The notes under the pieces are model-generated. The model was given only the letters and a program-made list of their open reading frames with translations, made no database searches and was not told the origin of the DNA. Shown piece by piece: positions 1 to 9,761 of a stretch of 64,000 nt of DNA. The translations under genes were made by a program, and so were the position numbers. This stretch comes from Streptomyces showdoensis (lineage in GTDB: Bacteria; Actinomycetota; Actinomycetes; Streptomycetales; Streptomycetaceae): NCBI RefSeq assembly GCF_039535475.1, contig NZ_BAAAXG010000002.1, positions 1 to 64,000 on the forward strand. Direction: 5' to 3'. Positions within the stretch are counted from its first letter, which is position 1. Every line of letters starts with the position of its first letter.

Positions 1-1001
1 GCATCAGCCACGCCGGCAGCTCCCAGGACATCCCCGCCACGCTCTGCGCCACCGTGGTCGAGACGCTCCGCCTGCCCGCGGCCTCCCTGGCCGTGCACAC
101 CCGCGCCGGGGCCCGGGTGCTCGCCCGGGTCGGCTCGCTCGGCGACCACCCGCACCACTTCGACATGCTCCACCAGGGCGCCGTCGTCGGCCGGCTCTCC
201 GTCGGCCTGCGCGAGGGGGAGGCGGAGCTGGACCGGCAGGACGGCCTCATCCTCTCCTCCCTCGCCAGCCAGGCCGCGCCCGCCGTCGCCTCCCTGCGGC
301 TCCAGGAGGAGCTGCGCAGCAGCCGCGAGCAGATCGTCACCGCGCGCGAGGAGGAACGGCGTCGGCTGCGCCGCGACATCCACGACGGCCTCGGCCCCGC
401 CCTCGCCGGACTGCGCCTGCGCGTCGAGAACGCCACCGCCCGGCTGCCCGCCGAGGACACCCTGCGCGAGGCGCTGCGCGCCGTCTCCGACGACCTTGGC
501 ATGGCCATCAAGGAGGTACGCCGGATCACCGACCGGCTCGGCCCCGCACCCCTCGGCGAACTGGGCCTCGACGGCGCCGTCCGCCAGCTCGCCGCCGCCT
601 TCGACGGCGCCCGGCTGTCCGTGGCCGCCGTCTTCGCCCCCACCAGGCTGCCCCCGCTCCCGGCCGCGGTGGAGGTCGCCGCGTACCGGATCGCGGCCGA
701 GGCGCTCAACAACGTCGTCCGGCACGCCCGCGCGAGCCGGGCCGAGATCCGGCTGGAGGCCGACGCCGAGGCGCTCACCGTCACCGTCGAGGACGACGGC
801 ACCGGTTTCGGGCGCGGCGCGGACCACCGCGGGGTGGGGCTGCGCTCCATGGCCGAACGGGCCGCGGAGATCGGCGGCCGGTGCACGGTCGAGTCCTTCG
901 TGCACGCGGGGCGCGGCACCCGGGTCCGCGCGGTGCTGCCCCGGTCGACGGTCGGCTCGGCACCGGCGCCCTTCCCGGCCTCGTCCCTGGAGAGCCGCTA
1001 G
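1..1001 (+). CDS. Sensor histidine kinase, C-terminal part (gene enters from the left edge)
   Basis: The reading frame is already open at base 3, so the true start lies outside the window. The visible part begins with the end of a GAF-like sensor region, followed by a HisKA_3 dimerisation helix with the phosphoacceptor His in RRDIHDGLGP (His codon at 381-383). A HATPase_c domain follows, with N-box ALNNVVRHA, G1 box EDDGTGF and a second glycine box GVGLRSMAERA. This is the NarL/DesK-type arrangement; the kinase would autophosphorylate on His and pass phosphate to a LuxR-type response regulator. No regulator gene lies downstream, so the partner is presumably upstream and unseen. The sensed signal cannot be read from this fragment. 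The family call is firm. Confidence 0.93.
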   Translation, partial: ISHAGSSQDIPATLCATVVETLRLPAASLAVHTRAGARVLARVGSLGDHPHHFDMLHQGAVVGRLSVGLREGEAELDRQDGLILSSLASQAAPAVASLRLQEELRSSREQIVTAREEERRRLRRDIHDGLGPALAGLRLRVENATARLPAEDTLREALRAVSDDLGMAIKEVRRITDRLGPAPLGELGLDGAVRQLAAAFDGARLSVAAVFAPTRLPPLPAAVEVAAYRIAAEALNNVVRHARASRAEIRLEADAEALTVTVEDDGTGFGRGADHRGVGLRSMAERAAEIGGRCTVESFVHAGRGTRVRAVLPRSTVGSAPAPFPASSLESR

Positions 1002-1106
1002 GCCCGTTCCTCCGGACCAGGCCGGGCCCGGCCCGTCGCGATTCGGCCGCCCCCTCCCCGCCGTGCTTTCCTTGGTGGACACCCGACCGAAGAAGGCAAC
1101 GCATCC

Positions 1107-2527
1107 ATGCCCATGAACCGCTCGGCCCGTACGGGAGATCCCACCGGCCTCGCCGACCTCTCCGGCACCGGCGTCCCGCCGCTCCCGGCCGCGGAGAGCT
1201 TCGACGCCATGGAGCTGCCCGAGGCGGTCCTGACGACGCTGGCCGCCCAGGGCGTCACCACCCCCGTTCCCCATCCAGTCCGCCGCCCTGCCCAGCGCCC
1301 TCGCCGGCCGCGACGTGCTCGGCCGCGGCCCGCACCGGCTCGGGCAAGACGCTCGCCTTCGGGCTCGCGCTCCTCACCCGCACCGCGGGCCGCCGCGCCG
1401 CCGCCAAGAAGCCGCTCGCGCTGGTGCTCGTACCGACGCGTGAGCTGGCCCAGCAGGTGACCGAGGCGCTCGCGCCCTACGCGCGGGCCCTGGAGCTTCG
1501 GCTCGCCACCGTCGTCGGCGGACTGCAGGCGGGCCGCCAGGCCGGCGAGCTGCGGGCCGGCGCCGAGGTCCTCATCGCCACCCCCGGGCGCCTCAAGGAC
1601 CTGGTCGAGCGCCGGGACTGCCGGCTCGACCAGGTGGCGGTCACGGTCCTCGACGAGGCCGACCAGATGGCCGACATGGGATTCCTTCCGCAGGTGACGG
1701 AACTGCTCGACCAGGTGCCGGCCGACGGCCAGCGGATGCTGTTCTCGGCCACCCTGGACCAGGACGTCGAGACCCTGGTCCACCGCTACCTCCGGGACCC
1801 GGTCGTCCACGCGGCCGACCCGGCCGAGGACTCCGCCCCCGACGCCGAGCACCACGTGCTCCGCGTCCACGGCGGCGACAAGTTCGCCGTCGCCGGCGAG
1901 ATCGCCGCCCGCGACGGGCGGGTGCTCATGTTCCTGCACACCAAGGCCTCCGTCGACCGCTTCACCCGGCAGCTCGTCGACAGCGGCGTGAAGGCCGCCG
2001 CGCTGCACGGCGACAAGTCCCAGCCCCAGCGCACCGCCACCCTGGAGAAGTTCCGGACCGGCGCGGTCACCGTCCTCGTGGCGACCAACGTCGCCGCCCG
2101 CGGCCTGCACATCGACGACCTCGACCTCGTCGTCAACGTCGACCCGCCCACCGACCCCAAGGACTACCTCCACCGCGCCGGCCGCACGGCCCGCGCCGGG
2201 GCCTCCGGCAGCGTCGTCACCCTGGCCCTGCCCGACCAGCGCAAGGACCTGGCCCGGCTCCTCACCGAGGCGGGCGTCCGCTCCCGCACCACCGACGTCC
2301 GCCCCGGAGCGCCCGAGCTGCGCCGGATCACCGGCGCGAAGACCCCGCCCGCCACCCCCGGCGGCGCGTCCGGCGACCGCGACCGGCGCGGCGCCGCCTT
2401 CCGCGGCATCGGCACCGTCCCCGGCAAACCCGGCCGCACCAAGAACGAGTCCCGCAAGACCGCCGACGCGCGGCGCGCGGCCGAGGCCCGCAAGGCCGCC
2501 CGCGTGCGCCGGGGCGGCGGCTCGTAA
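1107..2527 (+). CDS. DEAD-box RNA helicase, interrupted by two +1 frameshifts as sequenced
   Basis: ATP-dependent RNA helicase expected to remodel RNA or ribosome precursors in the cytoplasm. The ATG at 1107 follows GAAGGCAACGCATCC. The N-terminus reads in one frame to GVTTP near 1265. A surplus C there moves the continuation FPIQSAALPSALAGRDVLGR into a second frame, and a surplus G near 1327 moves the rest into a third. With both bases removed the protein is about 472 residues and colinear with the family: Q-motif region, motif I ARTGSGKT, PTRELAQQ, DEADQMADMGF, SAT, ATNVAARGLHI and HRAGRTARAG, then a basic Arg/Lys-rich tail. Codon bias stays normal across all three frames, so the gene looks recently intact. 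The frameshifts may be sequence errors. Confidence 0.85.
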
Positions 2528-2551
2528 CGGAGGCCCGCCCGCGCACGACGA

Positions 2552-2586
2552 GGCGCCCGTCGCCCCCTGGGGGGGCGACGGGCGCC
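2552..2586 (+). terminator. Strong GC hairpin after the RNA helicase
   Basis: A perfect 16-bp inverted repeat, left arm 2552-2567 and right arm 2571-2586, with a 3-nt loop, 25 bases after the helicase stop. There is no U tract, as is usual for high-GC actinobacterial terminators. It may also serve the small minus-strand gene that converges from the other side. Confidence 0.75.
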
Positions 2587-2620
2587 GTGGGTCACGTGTC
2601 CGCGGTGATCCCGTCGGACT

Positions 2621-2782
2621 CTAAGGCGGGCATCCGGGGCAACTCCGGTCCGTGCACGTGGGCTTGTGGCCGGGGCGGGCGGTGCCGGTTCCCGCGTCCC
2701 CGCGGGCGTACCTCGAACCGAAGAGCAGGGCGCTCACGAGGGCCGCGAGAGCAAGCACCGATCCCATGATCTTGCGCTTCAT
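2621..2782 (-). CDS. Small exported peptide, 53 residues, Cys-rich tail
   Basis: Starts MKRKIMGSVLALAALVSALL, a short basic N-terminus followed by one hydrophobic helix (about residues 5-20), then a polar tail ending CTDRSCPGCPP. The ATG is preceded on the minus strand by AGGAAGAGAACACG, a good ribosome binding site. It looks like a secreted or single-pass membrane peptide; the three close cysteines could form a disulfide or bind metal. It lies 116 bases downstream of the asparagine-synthetase-like gene on the same strand and may share its transcript. I do not recognise a family. Longer in-frame starts upstream exist but have no ribosome binding site. Confidence 0.6.
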   Translation of the reverse strand: MKRKIMGSVLALAALVSALLFGSRYARGDAGTGTARPGHKPTCTDRSCPGCPP

Positions 2783-2898
2783 CGTGTTCTCTTCCTGGAG
2801 TCCTCCGCTGGTGCGGATTCCTGTTCCATGCTGACCTCGGCGGTGTCCCGGGCGCATGAGGCGCCTGACCCACCCCGGGCCCCCTTCGCCGGGCCGCC

Positions 2899-4341
2899 TC
2901 ACAGCGAGACCGTCCGGCGGCCGAGGACCGGGAGCTCCGCCGGGCTCTTCGCCCGCACCGCCGGGGGAGCCGGCGGACGGACGGCCACCCCGTACTCCTC
3001 CCGCCACAGCTCGAACACCGCCAGGGCCCAGACGGTCCCCGCGAGCCGCTCCGACGGGCGGGTGAGCTGCGCGGCGAGCAGCCGCTCGACCGCCCGCCAG
3101 GAGAGCAGCCCCGAGGATCGCAGCCGGGCCGGGGACAGCAGCTCCCGGACCAGGTCGGTCAGCGCCCCGCCCGGGACCAGCAGGTCCGAGACCCGCTGCC
3201 GGGCGTCGGCCGGGACCCGGACCCCCGCACCGCCCAGGTGGGCCGTGCGGCGCAGCCCCCGCACCGGCCGCAGCTCCTCCCTCTCGAAGGCGCTCAGGAC
3301 CGCCCGCCGCGGGCGGAGCGCCGCCGCCTCGCCGAGCCGCGCGGTCAGGGCCCGGGACGCGTCGCCCCGCTCGGCGAGGTACGCCCGGTAGGCGGTGCTG
3401 TAGAGCCGCGACCGGCCCACGGCGCCGACCGGGGCGAGGCCCTCCGCGTAACGGCCGAGCCAGTCCTCGGCGGGGTCGGCCACGGCCGCCTCCACCCGGC
3501 GCCGCCCGGCGGCGGCCTCGACGGCGAGATCACCCGCCGCCGGGTCCGCAGCGCGCTCCGGACCGTACCGGGCGTACGCGGTGAGCGCGCCCGGATCGGC
3601 CTCGGGCTGGCCCAGCCGCCACAGCAGCGCGGGCAGCAGCGTCGCCAGGTCCCGCGCCCGGCGCCGGTCGAGCGGGTCGTCCAGGGGGTCGCCCGCCGGG
3701 CGGTCCGCCGGGTCGTCCCCGGGGCCGGGCACGGCGCCCGCGACCGCGCCGGCGGCCAGGGCCGGGAGGTCCCGGTCCGGCATCCCCGGCGCGGGGACCC
3801 GCCGGGCACCGGGCGACTCGCGCCGGACCAGCCGGGGCGCGTGCCCGCGTTCGCACACGGCCGTCGTGCCCGGCGGCAGCACCCGTACGCCCTCGATCAG
3901 CGTGGCCCCGCCCAGCGCGGCGCCCGTCGTCAGATAGGCGTCGAGGCCGGGCGTCCACAGCGCGGGCGGGTCCGGCAACAGCGCGAGCAGCGCCGGGACC
4001 TCCGTCGCGAAGGACAGCACCTCGCGGGTGGCGTTCCAGTGGTAGTACAGCGGCACCGCGCCCGCCTCGTCGGCGGCGAGCACCAGGACCGGCGTGCCGC
4101 GCGTGTCGACGACCGCCGCCGCGTACGCGCCGCGCAGCTGCTCGGCGAAGCCCGCCCCGTCCGCCTCGAAGGCGGCCCGCAGCAGCGCCGCGTGGTTCCG
4201 TTCGGCGACCGGGCGGCCCCCGGCCTCGATCCGGCTCAGCAGGGGCAGCCGCACGTCGACCGCTCCGGCGAGCACCGCGGCCACGCCGCCCCGGCCGTCC
4301 GCCCGCCCCCCGGCGAGCGCCCAGCCCCGGCCCCGCAGCAC
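2899..4341 (-). CDS. Degenerate asparagine-synthetase-like protein (no PP-loop seen)
   Basis: The N-terminal half resembles the class II glutamine amidotransferase (Ntn) fold of AsnB-type enzymes: AYAAAVVDTRG, DEAGAVPLYYHW, LSFATEVPALLALL and LIEGVRVLPPGTT match its core strands. The C-terminal half keeps the closing part of the synthetase domain (LGGAGVRVPADARQRVSDLL, LLSPARLRSSGLLSW, WALAVFELW). The SGGxDS ATP pyrophosphatase loop is absent in every frame of the middle section, and no N-terminal catalytic Cys is visible. Coding-type codon use continues upstream of the GTG at 4341 to about 4437, reading GPLGLLGRFGTDTAPYVLRG. The nearest ATG (4441-4439) is in another frame, so a surplus base in the G run at 4428-4431 may hide the real start. 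Probably a non-catalytic paralog or a decaying gene of lasso/amide-forming type. Confidence 0.6.
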   Translation of the reverse strand: MLRGRGWALAGGRADGRGGVAAVLAGAVDVRLPLLSRIEAGGRPVAERNHAALLRAAFEADGAGFAEQLRGAYAAAVVDTRGTPVLVLAADEAGAVPLYYHWNATREVLSFATEVPALLALLPDPPALWTPGLDAYLTTGAALGGATLIEGVRVLPPGTTAVCERGHAPRLVRRESPGARRVPAPGMPDRDLPALAAGAVAGAVPGPGDDPADRPAGDPLDDPLDRRRARDLATLLPALLWRLGQPEADPGALTAYARYGPERAADPAAGDLAVEAAAGRRRVEAAVADPAEDWLGRYAEGLAPVGAVGRSRLYSTAYRAYLAERGDASRALTARLGEAAALRPRRAVLSAFEREELRPVRGLRRTAHLGGAGVRVPADARQRVSDLLVPGGALTDLVRELLSPARLRSSGLLSWRAVERLLAAQLTRPSERLAGTVWALAVFELWREEYGVAVRPPAPPAVRAKSPAELPVLGRRTVSL

Positions 4342-4641
4342 CCGGGCCTCGCCTTCCTCCCCACGGCCCGAGGCGCCGCGCAGGACGTACGGCGCGGTGT
4401 CGGTGCCGAACCGGCCCAGAAGACCGAGGGGTCCGTGCCATGGTGATCACGACTTTCCACGTGGGAGGGGTTCCGGTGGTCCCGGAGTTCCCGTCGTCCG
4501 GGCCGGGGCCCCGACGACACCTCCACGCTCGGCCGCCCGCCGTCCCGTCCGCACGGGACCGGAGCCCGGTCCCGCTCCCATCCGGTTCCCGGGACCGCTC
4601 GCGCGGCCCGCCGATCTTCGGCATCCTGGTGGCCGGAAGTA

Positions 4642-4657
4642 CGCCCCGTACGGGGCG
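4642..4657. promoter_or_regulatory. 16-bp perfect palindrome upstream of the LCP gene
   Basis: CGCCCCGTACGGGGCG reads identically on both strands and ends 35 bases before the LCP start codon, in the gap between that gene and the divergent asparagine-synthetase-like gene. It could be an operator or just GC-rich symmetry. No regulator is identifiable from it. Confidence 0.3.
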
Positions 4658-4692
4658 AGTCGGCGGGGCCAGCGGAGGGGGAGCCGTACCGG

Positions 4693-5731
4693 ATGAGCGC
4701 GTCAGCGGAGGCCGAGGGCGGAATACGCGAACAGGGAAAGCGGCGTGGCCGGCGACGGCCCAGGGCGAGGACGGTGCTGCTGACCGCCCTCACGCTGCTG
4801 GTGGGGGCGATCCTGCTCACCGCCGGCGTGGGGGTACTGGGCCTATGAGCACTACACGGGCCGGGTGCAGCGGATCCCGCAGACCTTCCCGACGAACGCG
4901 CCGGTTCCCGCCGCCTCCAAGGGTGGCCGGAACTTCCTCCTGGTCGGGCTCGACTCCCGCTCGGACGTCCCCACCACCGGCAGCGACGCGAAGGGCTCGC
5001 TCTGGAAGTACGGGGACCAGCGCAGCGACGCCATGATGCTGGTCCACATCCCGGCCGACCACTCCGCCGCGTACGTCGTCTCGCTGCCCCGGGACTCCTG
5101 GGTCGACATCCCCGGCCGGGGCCGCGCCAAGCTCAACGCGGCCTTCTCCTGGGGCGGCCCGCCGCTCCTCATCGACACCGTGCAACGCCTCACCGACGTG
5201 CGGGTGGACCACTTCGCGGTCATCGACTGGAATGGTTTCCGCAAGCTCACCGACGCCGTGGGCGGGGTCGACATCCTGATGTCCGACGGCGAGCGCCGGC
5301 ACATGAACGGCGAGCAGGCCCTGGACTACGTCGGCGAGCGCAAGAGCCTGCCCAACGGCGACTTCGACCGCACCCACCGGCAGCAGAACTACCTGCGCAC
5401 GGTGCTGGAGAAGGTGATGACCTCCGCGTCGCTCAAGGACCCGCTCCAGCTCAAGCGGACCCTGGACCTCTTCACCGAGACCGTCAGCGTCGACGAGCGA
5501 TTCGGCGACGACGAGATGCGCGAGCTGGTCTGGAACATGCGCGAGGTCCGGGCCGGCGACATGACCTTCATGAACGCCCCCGTGAAGGGGACCGGGACGG
5601 TGAAGGGCCAGTCGGTCGTGCACCTCGACCCGGCCCGCGGCGCCGCCCTGTGGAAGGCGTACCGGGACGACACGGTCGGGACGTACGTGGAGACCCATCC
5701 CGTCGACCGCCTCCGGCCCGCCACCAACTGA
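4693..5731 (+). CDS. LytR-CpsA-Psr (LCP) family protein, +1 frameshift near residue 47
   Basis: LCP enzymes transfer undecaprenyl-linked glycopolymers such as teichoic acid or arabinogalactan onto peptidoglycan on the outer face of the membrane. The ATG at 4693 sits behind GGAGGGGGAG. The first 50 codons give a basic cytoplasmic tail and a membrane helix, RTVLLTALTLLVGAILLTAG, then stop early at TGA. Dropping one G from the five-G run at 4830-4834 joins this to YWAYEHYTGRVQ and the rest of the domain, giving about 345 residues. The LCP core is clear: FLLVGLDSR, RSDAMMLVHI, VSLPRDSWVDIPG, KLNAAFSWGG, VDHFAVIDWNGF and the GDFDRTHRQQ region. Without the correction only a soluble 288-residue piece from 4865 could be made, lacking its anchor. 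Confidence 0.85.
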
Positions 5732-5765
5732 CCCACCCCCGGGGGCCGGCGCCGCGCGCTCCGGA

Positions 5766-6798
5766 TCAGACGGGTCCGTCCGTCTCCGGGAAGTGGCAGG
5801 CCACCTCCCTCGGTTCCCCCGCGGCGATGCTGCGCAGCGGGGGAGCCTCCACCCTGCAGACGGCCTGCGCCTTCGGGCAGCGCGGATGGAAGGTGCACCC
5901 CGGCGGGGGCGCGGCCGGGCTCGGCGGGTCGCCGAGCAGGGTGATCCGCTCCCGGCTCCGCTCGGCCGCCGGGTCGGGCAGTGGCACGGGCCGAGAGCAG
6001 CGCCCGGGTGTAGGGGTGCGCGGGGGCCTCGTACACCCGGTCCTTCGCGCCGATCTCCACGATCCGGCCCAGGTACATCACGGCGACCCGGTCGCAGACC
6101 CGCTTCACCACCGACAGGTCGTGGGCGATGAAGAGGTAGGCGAGGCCCAGTTCGGCCTGGAGCCGTTCCATCAGGTTGACGATCTGCGCCTGCACCGACA
6201 CGTCGAGGGCCGACACCGGCTCGTCCGCCACCACCAGCCGCGGTCCGGTGGCCAGCGCGCGGGCGATGCCGATGCGCTGCGCCTGGCCGCCGGAGAACTC
6301 GTGCGGAAAGCGGTCGGCGTGCTCGGGGATCAGCCCCACGAGCTCCATCAGCTCCTGCGCCCGGGCGCGGGCGTCGGCCGCCGAACTGCCCTGCACCAGC
6401 AGCGGATCGGCGATGATCCGGGCCACCGACTGGCGGGGGTTGAGCGAGGAGTGCGGGTCCTGGAAGACCATCTGGATCTCGCGCCGCAGCGGCTTGAGCG
6501 CCCGCTGCGAGAGATGGGTGACGTCCCGGCCCGCGTAGGTGACGGAGCCCGAGGTCGGCTCCAGGAGCCGCACGATCATGCGGCCGGTGGTCGACTTGCC
6601 GCAGCCGGACTCGCCGACCAGGCCCAGGGTCTCGCCCTCGGCCAGGTCGAAGCCGACGCCGTCGACGGCCCGCACGGGCGCCGAACGGCGGCGGCCCGGG
6701 AAGGCCATGGTCAGGTCCCGCACCCGCAGCAGCGGCGGCGGGCCGGCGGGATCGGGCGCGGGCGCCGGGTGCGGCACGGCCGCGTGGGCGGTGGTCAT
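5766..6798 (-). CDS. Oligopeptide ABC transporter ATP-binding protein (DppF/OppF type), +1 frameshift near the C-terminus
   Basis: Second ATPase of the peptide importer encoded here. It has Walker [11 protein letters not shown]-loop [12 protein letters not shown], signature FSGGQAQR, Walker [13 protein letters not shown] and the H-loop IAHDLSV. The family's C-terminal oligopeptide-binding extension reads [14 protein letters not shown], but it lies in a different frame: after [10 protein letters not shown] one surplus base in the GGG at 5988-5990 shifts the frame. Corrected, the protein is about 343 residues. As sequenced, the frame would run on past 5766 into the LCP gene's antisense. The start ATG at 6798 overlaps the stop of the partner ATPase gene, so they are translationally coupled. 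The missing CxxxxxC-type tail is the only defect. Confidence 0.88.
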
Positions 6799-7832
6799 GA
6801 TTCGACCCCTTCGTACGGGGAGGGCGCGGACGCCACGGATGCCGGGGACGCGGGGAAGTGGCAGGCGGTGACGTGTCCTTCGGTGCCGGCGAGCCGGGGG
6901 CGCTCGCTCGCGCAGCGCTCCCGTTCCTCCGCGGTGCCGGCGGCGGCCCGGGCGCAGCGCGGTGCGAAGGCGCAGCCCGGTGCCGGTTCGAGCAGGGAGG
7001 GCGGGGAGCCCGGGATCGCCCGCAGCGGGGCGTCGTCGCGGTCGTCGAGCCGGGGCAGCGAGTCGAGCAGCCCCCGGGTGTAGGGGTGCGTGGGCTCGGC
7101 GAACAGGGCGTCCACCGGGGCCTGTTCGGCCGCCCGCCCGCCGTACATGACCAGGACCTCGTGGGCGACCCGGGCGACCACGCCCAGATCGTGCGTGATC
7201 ATGACGACGGAGAGCCGCCGTTCCCGCTGGAGCCGGACCAGCAGGTCGAGGATCTGCGCCTGCACGGTGACGTCGAGCGCGGTGGTCGGCTCGTCGGCGA
7301 TGAGCAGGTCCGGTTCGCAGACCAGCGCCATCGCGATCATCACCCGCTGGCGCATGCCGCCGGAGAACTGGTGCGGGTACTCGCCCGCCCGGCGCTTCGG
7401 CTCCGGGATGCCGACCTCGGCGAGCGCCTCGACGGCCCGGGCGCGGGCGGTGGCCCGCCGGGAGCCGAAGTGCACCCGGTGGTGCTCGGCGATCTGCTCG
7501 CCGACCGTGTAGTAGGGGTGCAGGCTGGACAGCGGGTCCTGGAAGACCATCGCCATCCGCCGGCCGCGCAGCCGGTTGAGCTCGCGCTCCGGCAGGCCGA
7601 CCAGCTCGCGCCCGTCGAGCACGACGGAGCCGGAGACCTCGGCGCCGGTGTGCAGGCCCATCACGGCGAGCGAGGTCACGGACTTGCCGGAGCCGGACTC
7701 GCCGACGATGCCGAGGGTGCGCCCGTGCGGCACGTCGAAGGAGAGGGAGTCCACGGCCCGGACGGGGCCGCGCGGGGTCGGGAAGGTGACCGTGAGGTCG
7801 CGGACCCGCAGCAGGGGTTCCGGTGCGGCCAT
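6795..7832 (-). CDS. Oligopeptide ABC transporter ATP-binding protein (DppD/OppD type)
   Basis: 345 residues. Walker [10 protein letters not shown]-loop [12 protein letters not shown], signature FSGGMRQR, Walker [14 protein letters not shown]-loop ITHDLGVV, and the oligo_HPY C-terminal extension with [21 protein letters not shown]. Hydrolyses ATP on the cytoplasmic side to drive peptide import together with the DppF-type partner. The ATG at 7832 shares one base with the stop of the upstream permease gene, and the gene's own stop overlaps the next start by 4 bases, so the ATPase and permease genes form one operon. Longer in-frame starts upstream run inside the permease gene and are not supported. 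Confidence 0.93.
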   Translation of the reverse strand: MAAPEPLLRVRDLTVTFPTPRGPVRAVDSLSFDVPHGRTLGIVGESGSGKSVTSLAVMGLHTGAEVSGSVVLDGRELVGLPERELNRLRGRRMAMVFQDPLSSLHPYYTVGEQIAEHHRVHFGSRRATARARAVEALAEVGIPEPKRRAGEYPHQFSGGMRQRVMIAMALVCEPDLLIADEPTTALDVTVQAQILDLLVRLQRERRLSVVMITHDLGVVARVAHEVLVMYGGRAAEQAPVDALFAEPTHPYTRGLLDSLPRLDDRDDAPLRAIPGSPPSLLEPAPGCAFAPRCARAAAGTAEERERCASERPRLAGTEGHVTACHFPASPASVASAPSPYEGVES

Positions 7833-8818
7833 CAGTACCTCACTCGCGGGTCGACGACGGCGTACAGCAGGTCGACGCACAGGTTGGCGACGACGATGAA
7901 GGTGGCGGCGAGCAGGGTCACCCCGAGGATGACCGGCTGGTCGCCGGTGGTGAGGGCGCCGTAGAAGAGGCGCCCGATGCCGGGGAGTCCGAAGAGGGAC
8001 TCGGTGATGACGGCGCCCGCGAGGAGCCCGCCGAGGTCCATGCCGAAGATGGTGAGGACCGGGGTCATGCCGGCCCGCAGGCCGTGCTTGACGACGACCG
8101 TGCGGCGCGGCAGGCCCTTGGCGCGGGCGGTGCGGATGTACGGCTCCGCCATCGACTCGATCATCGAACCGCGGCTCTGCCGGGCGTACATGGCCGCGTA
8201 GAGCACGGCCAGTGCCAGCCAGGGCAGCAGCAGGTTGGACGCCCAGGACAGCGGGTCCTCGGTGAACGCCGTGTACTGCGGATAGGGCAGCAGTCCGGTG
8301 AGCCGGATGAACCCGTAGATGAGCAGCACCGAGGTGAAGTAGACCGGCAGGGAGGCGGCGGCGACCGCGCCGACCATGAGCGCCCGGTCGGTGAGGGTGT
8401 CCTTGCGGAGCGCGGCCGTGACCCCGGCGGACAGGCCGAGGAGCAGCCACAGCACGGCGGCCCCGACGGCGAGCGAGGCGGAGACCGGCAGCCGGTCGAC
8501 GAGCAGGTCCCAGACGGCCTCGCTGTTCTCGTAGGAGTAGCCGAGGCAGGGGAACTCGCAGTTCAGGGCGTACCGGCCGCTGCCCATGGTGCGGCCGGTG
8601 AAGATGCCGGTGACGAAGTCGGCGAACTGCCGCCACAGCGGGGCGTCCAGGCCCATGTGGGCGCGGATCGCCTCCAGGCGCTCGTCGCTGCAGGACTTGC
8701 CGCAGGCCGCGGCGGCCGGGTCGGAGGGCAGCACGTAGAAGATGACGAAGGTGACGGCGGCGATCGCGAGGAGGACGCCGACCACCCCGAGCAGCCGACG
8801 GCCGAGGTAGAGGATCAC
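7832..8818 (-). CDS. Oligopeptide ABC transporter permease (DppB type)
   Basis: 328 residues with about six membrane segments, first MILYLGRRLLGVVGVLLAIA. The BPD_transp_1 EAA-like loop is YIRTARAKGLPRRTVVVKHG, the coupling site for the ATPase. The large extracytoplasmic loop between the first two helices (residues 32-98) is usual for DppB proteins. It forms the import channel with the DppC-type permease just upstream; the two genes overlap by four bases. Start ATG at 8818. Confidence 0.92.
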   Translation of the reverse strand: MILYLGRRLLGVVGVLLAIAAVTFVIFYVLPSDPAAAACGKSCSDERLEAIRAHMGLDAPLWRQFADFVTGIFTGRTMGSGRYALNCEFPCLGYSYENSEAVWDLLVDRLPVSASLAVGAAVLWLLLGLSAGVTAALRKDTLTDRALMVGAVAAASLPVYFTSVLLIYGFIRLTGLLPYPQYTAFTEDPLSWASNLLLPWLALAVLYAAMYARQSRGSMIESMAEPYIRTARAKGLPRRTVVVKHGLRAGMTPVLTIFGMDLGGLLAGAVITESLFGLPGIGRLFYGALTTGDQPVILGVTLLAATFIVVANLCVDLLYAVVDPRVRY

Positions 8819-9747
8819 GAACGGCCCCCTCGCGGGTCGAGGATGTCGCGCAGGGCGTCGCCGAGGAGGGTGAACGCGAGCACGGTGAGGAAGAGGCAGA
8901 CGCTGGGGACGAGGAAGTACATCGGGTCGGTGTCGTAGTAGGCGACGCTCTCCGCGATCATCTGCCCCCAGGACGGGGTCGGCGGGCGGACCCCGACGCC
9001 GAGGTAGCTGAGGGCGGCCTCGGTGGCGATCATGCCGGGGATCATCAGCGTGGTGTACGCGATGATCGGCCCGGCGACGCCCGGGAGGATGTCGCGGGCG
9101 AGGATCCGCCAGGGGCCGGAGCCGCCGACGCGGGCCGCGTCGACGTACTCGCGGTGCTTGAGCGAGAGGGTCTGGCCCCGGACCACCCGGGCCACGCCGG
9201 GCCAGCCGAACAACCCGATGACCAGGATCATCAGGAGGGTCCGGTCGACGTCCCGGGCCACCGACATCATCGCGATCATGAAGATGAGGGAGGGGAAGGA
9301 CATGGTGAGGTCCATCAGCCGGGACAGCACCGTGTCGGTGCGGCCCCCGAAGTAGCCGGCGGCGATGCCGGCGGCGGTGCCCGCCACCACGACGATCGCG
9401 GTGGCGGCGAAGGCGATGAGCAGCGAGACCTGGGCGCCGTGCACGACCCGGGCGAACAGGTCGCGCCCGGTGATCGGTTCGACCCCGAGCCAGTGCTCGG
9501 CGGAGACCCCGCCGAGCGGCCCGATCGGCTGTCCGCCGAGGTAGGGGTCGACGGCGGACTTGTCGAACTCCTCGGGGCCCCAGCCGCCGAGCGCGCTGAT
9601 CAGCGGCGCGGCGACGGTCATCAGGGCGAAGAGGGCGACGACGGCGACGGAGGCCTGCAGCGAGGGGCGGCGGCGGAGTTCCGCGCGGACCGTCCGCCAG
9701 GCCCCGCCGCCCCGGGAGACGGGAGGGGAGGTGGTGGTGAGCGTCAT
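8815..9747 (-). CDS. Oligopeptide ABC transporter permease (DppC type)
   Basis: 310 residues, starting MTLTTTSPPVSRGGGAW. The first helix (about residues 30-52) is followed by an extracytoplasmic segment with the family pattern HWLGVEPITGRDLFARVVHG, then five further helices. The coupling loop is LKHREYVDAARVGGSGPWRI. The gene sits 14 bases downstream of the substrate-binding lipoprotein gene. I chose the ATG at 9747 because upstream in-frame codons lie within that gene in the wrong frame. Confidence 0.92.
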   Translation of the reverse strand: MTLTTTSPPVSRGGGAWRTVRAELRRRPSLQASVAVVALFALMTVAAPLISALGGWGPEEFDKSAVDPYLGGQPIGPLGGVSAEHWLGVEPITGRDLFARVVHGAQVSLLIAFAATAIVVVAGTAAGIAAGYFGGRTDTVLSRLMDLTMSFPSLIFMIAMMSVARDVDRTLLMILVIGLFGWPGVARVVRGQTLSLKHREYVDAARVGGSGPWRILARDILPGVAGPIIAYTTLMIPGMIATEAALSYLGVGVRPPTPSWGQMIAESVAYYDTDPMYFLVPSVCLFLTVLAFTLLGDALRDILDPRGGRS

Positions 9748-9761
9748 CGGAGGGGCGTCCT

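Noticed and set aside
1265..1335. Programmed ribosomal frameshifting in the RNA helicase
   Set aside because: Two shifts in the same direction within 70 bases, no slippery heptamer, and similar single-base surpluses in five other unrelated genes make sequence error the simpler reading.
4440..4560. A lasso-type precursor peptide next to the asparagine-synthetase-like gene
   Set aside because: A GTG-started short frame on the minus strand can be read, but its codons (GGA, CGT, GGT) do not show coding bias and there is no ribosome site or leader pattern.
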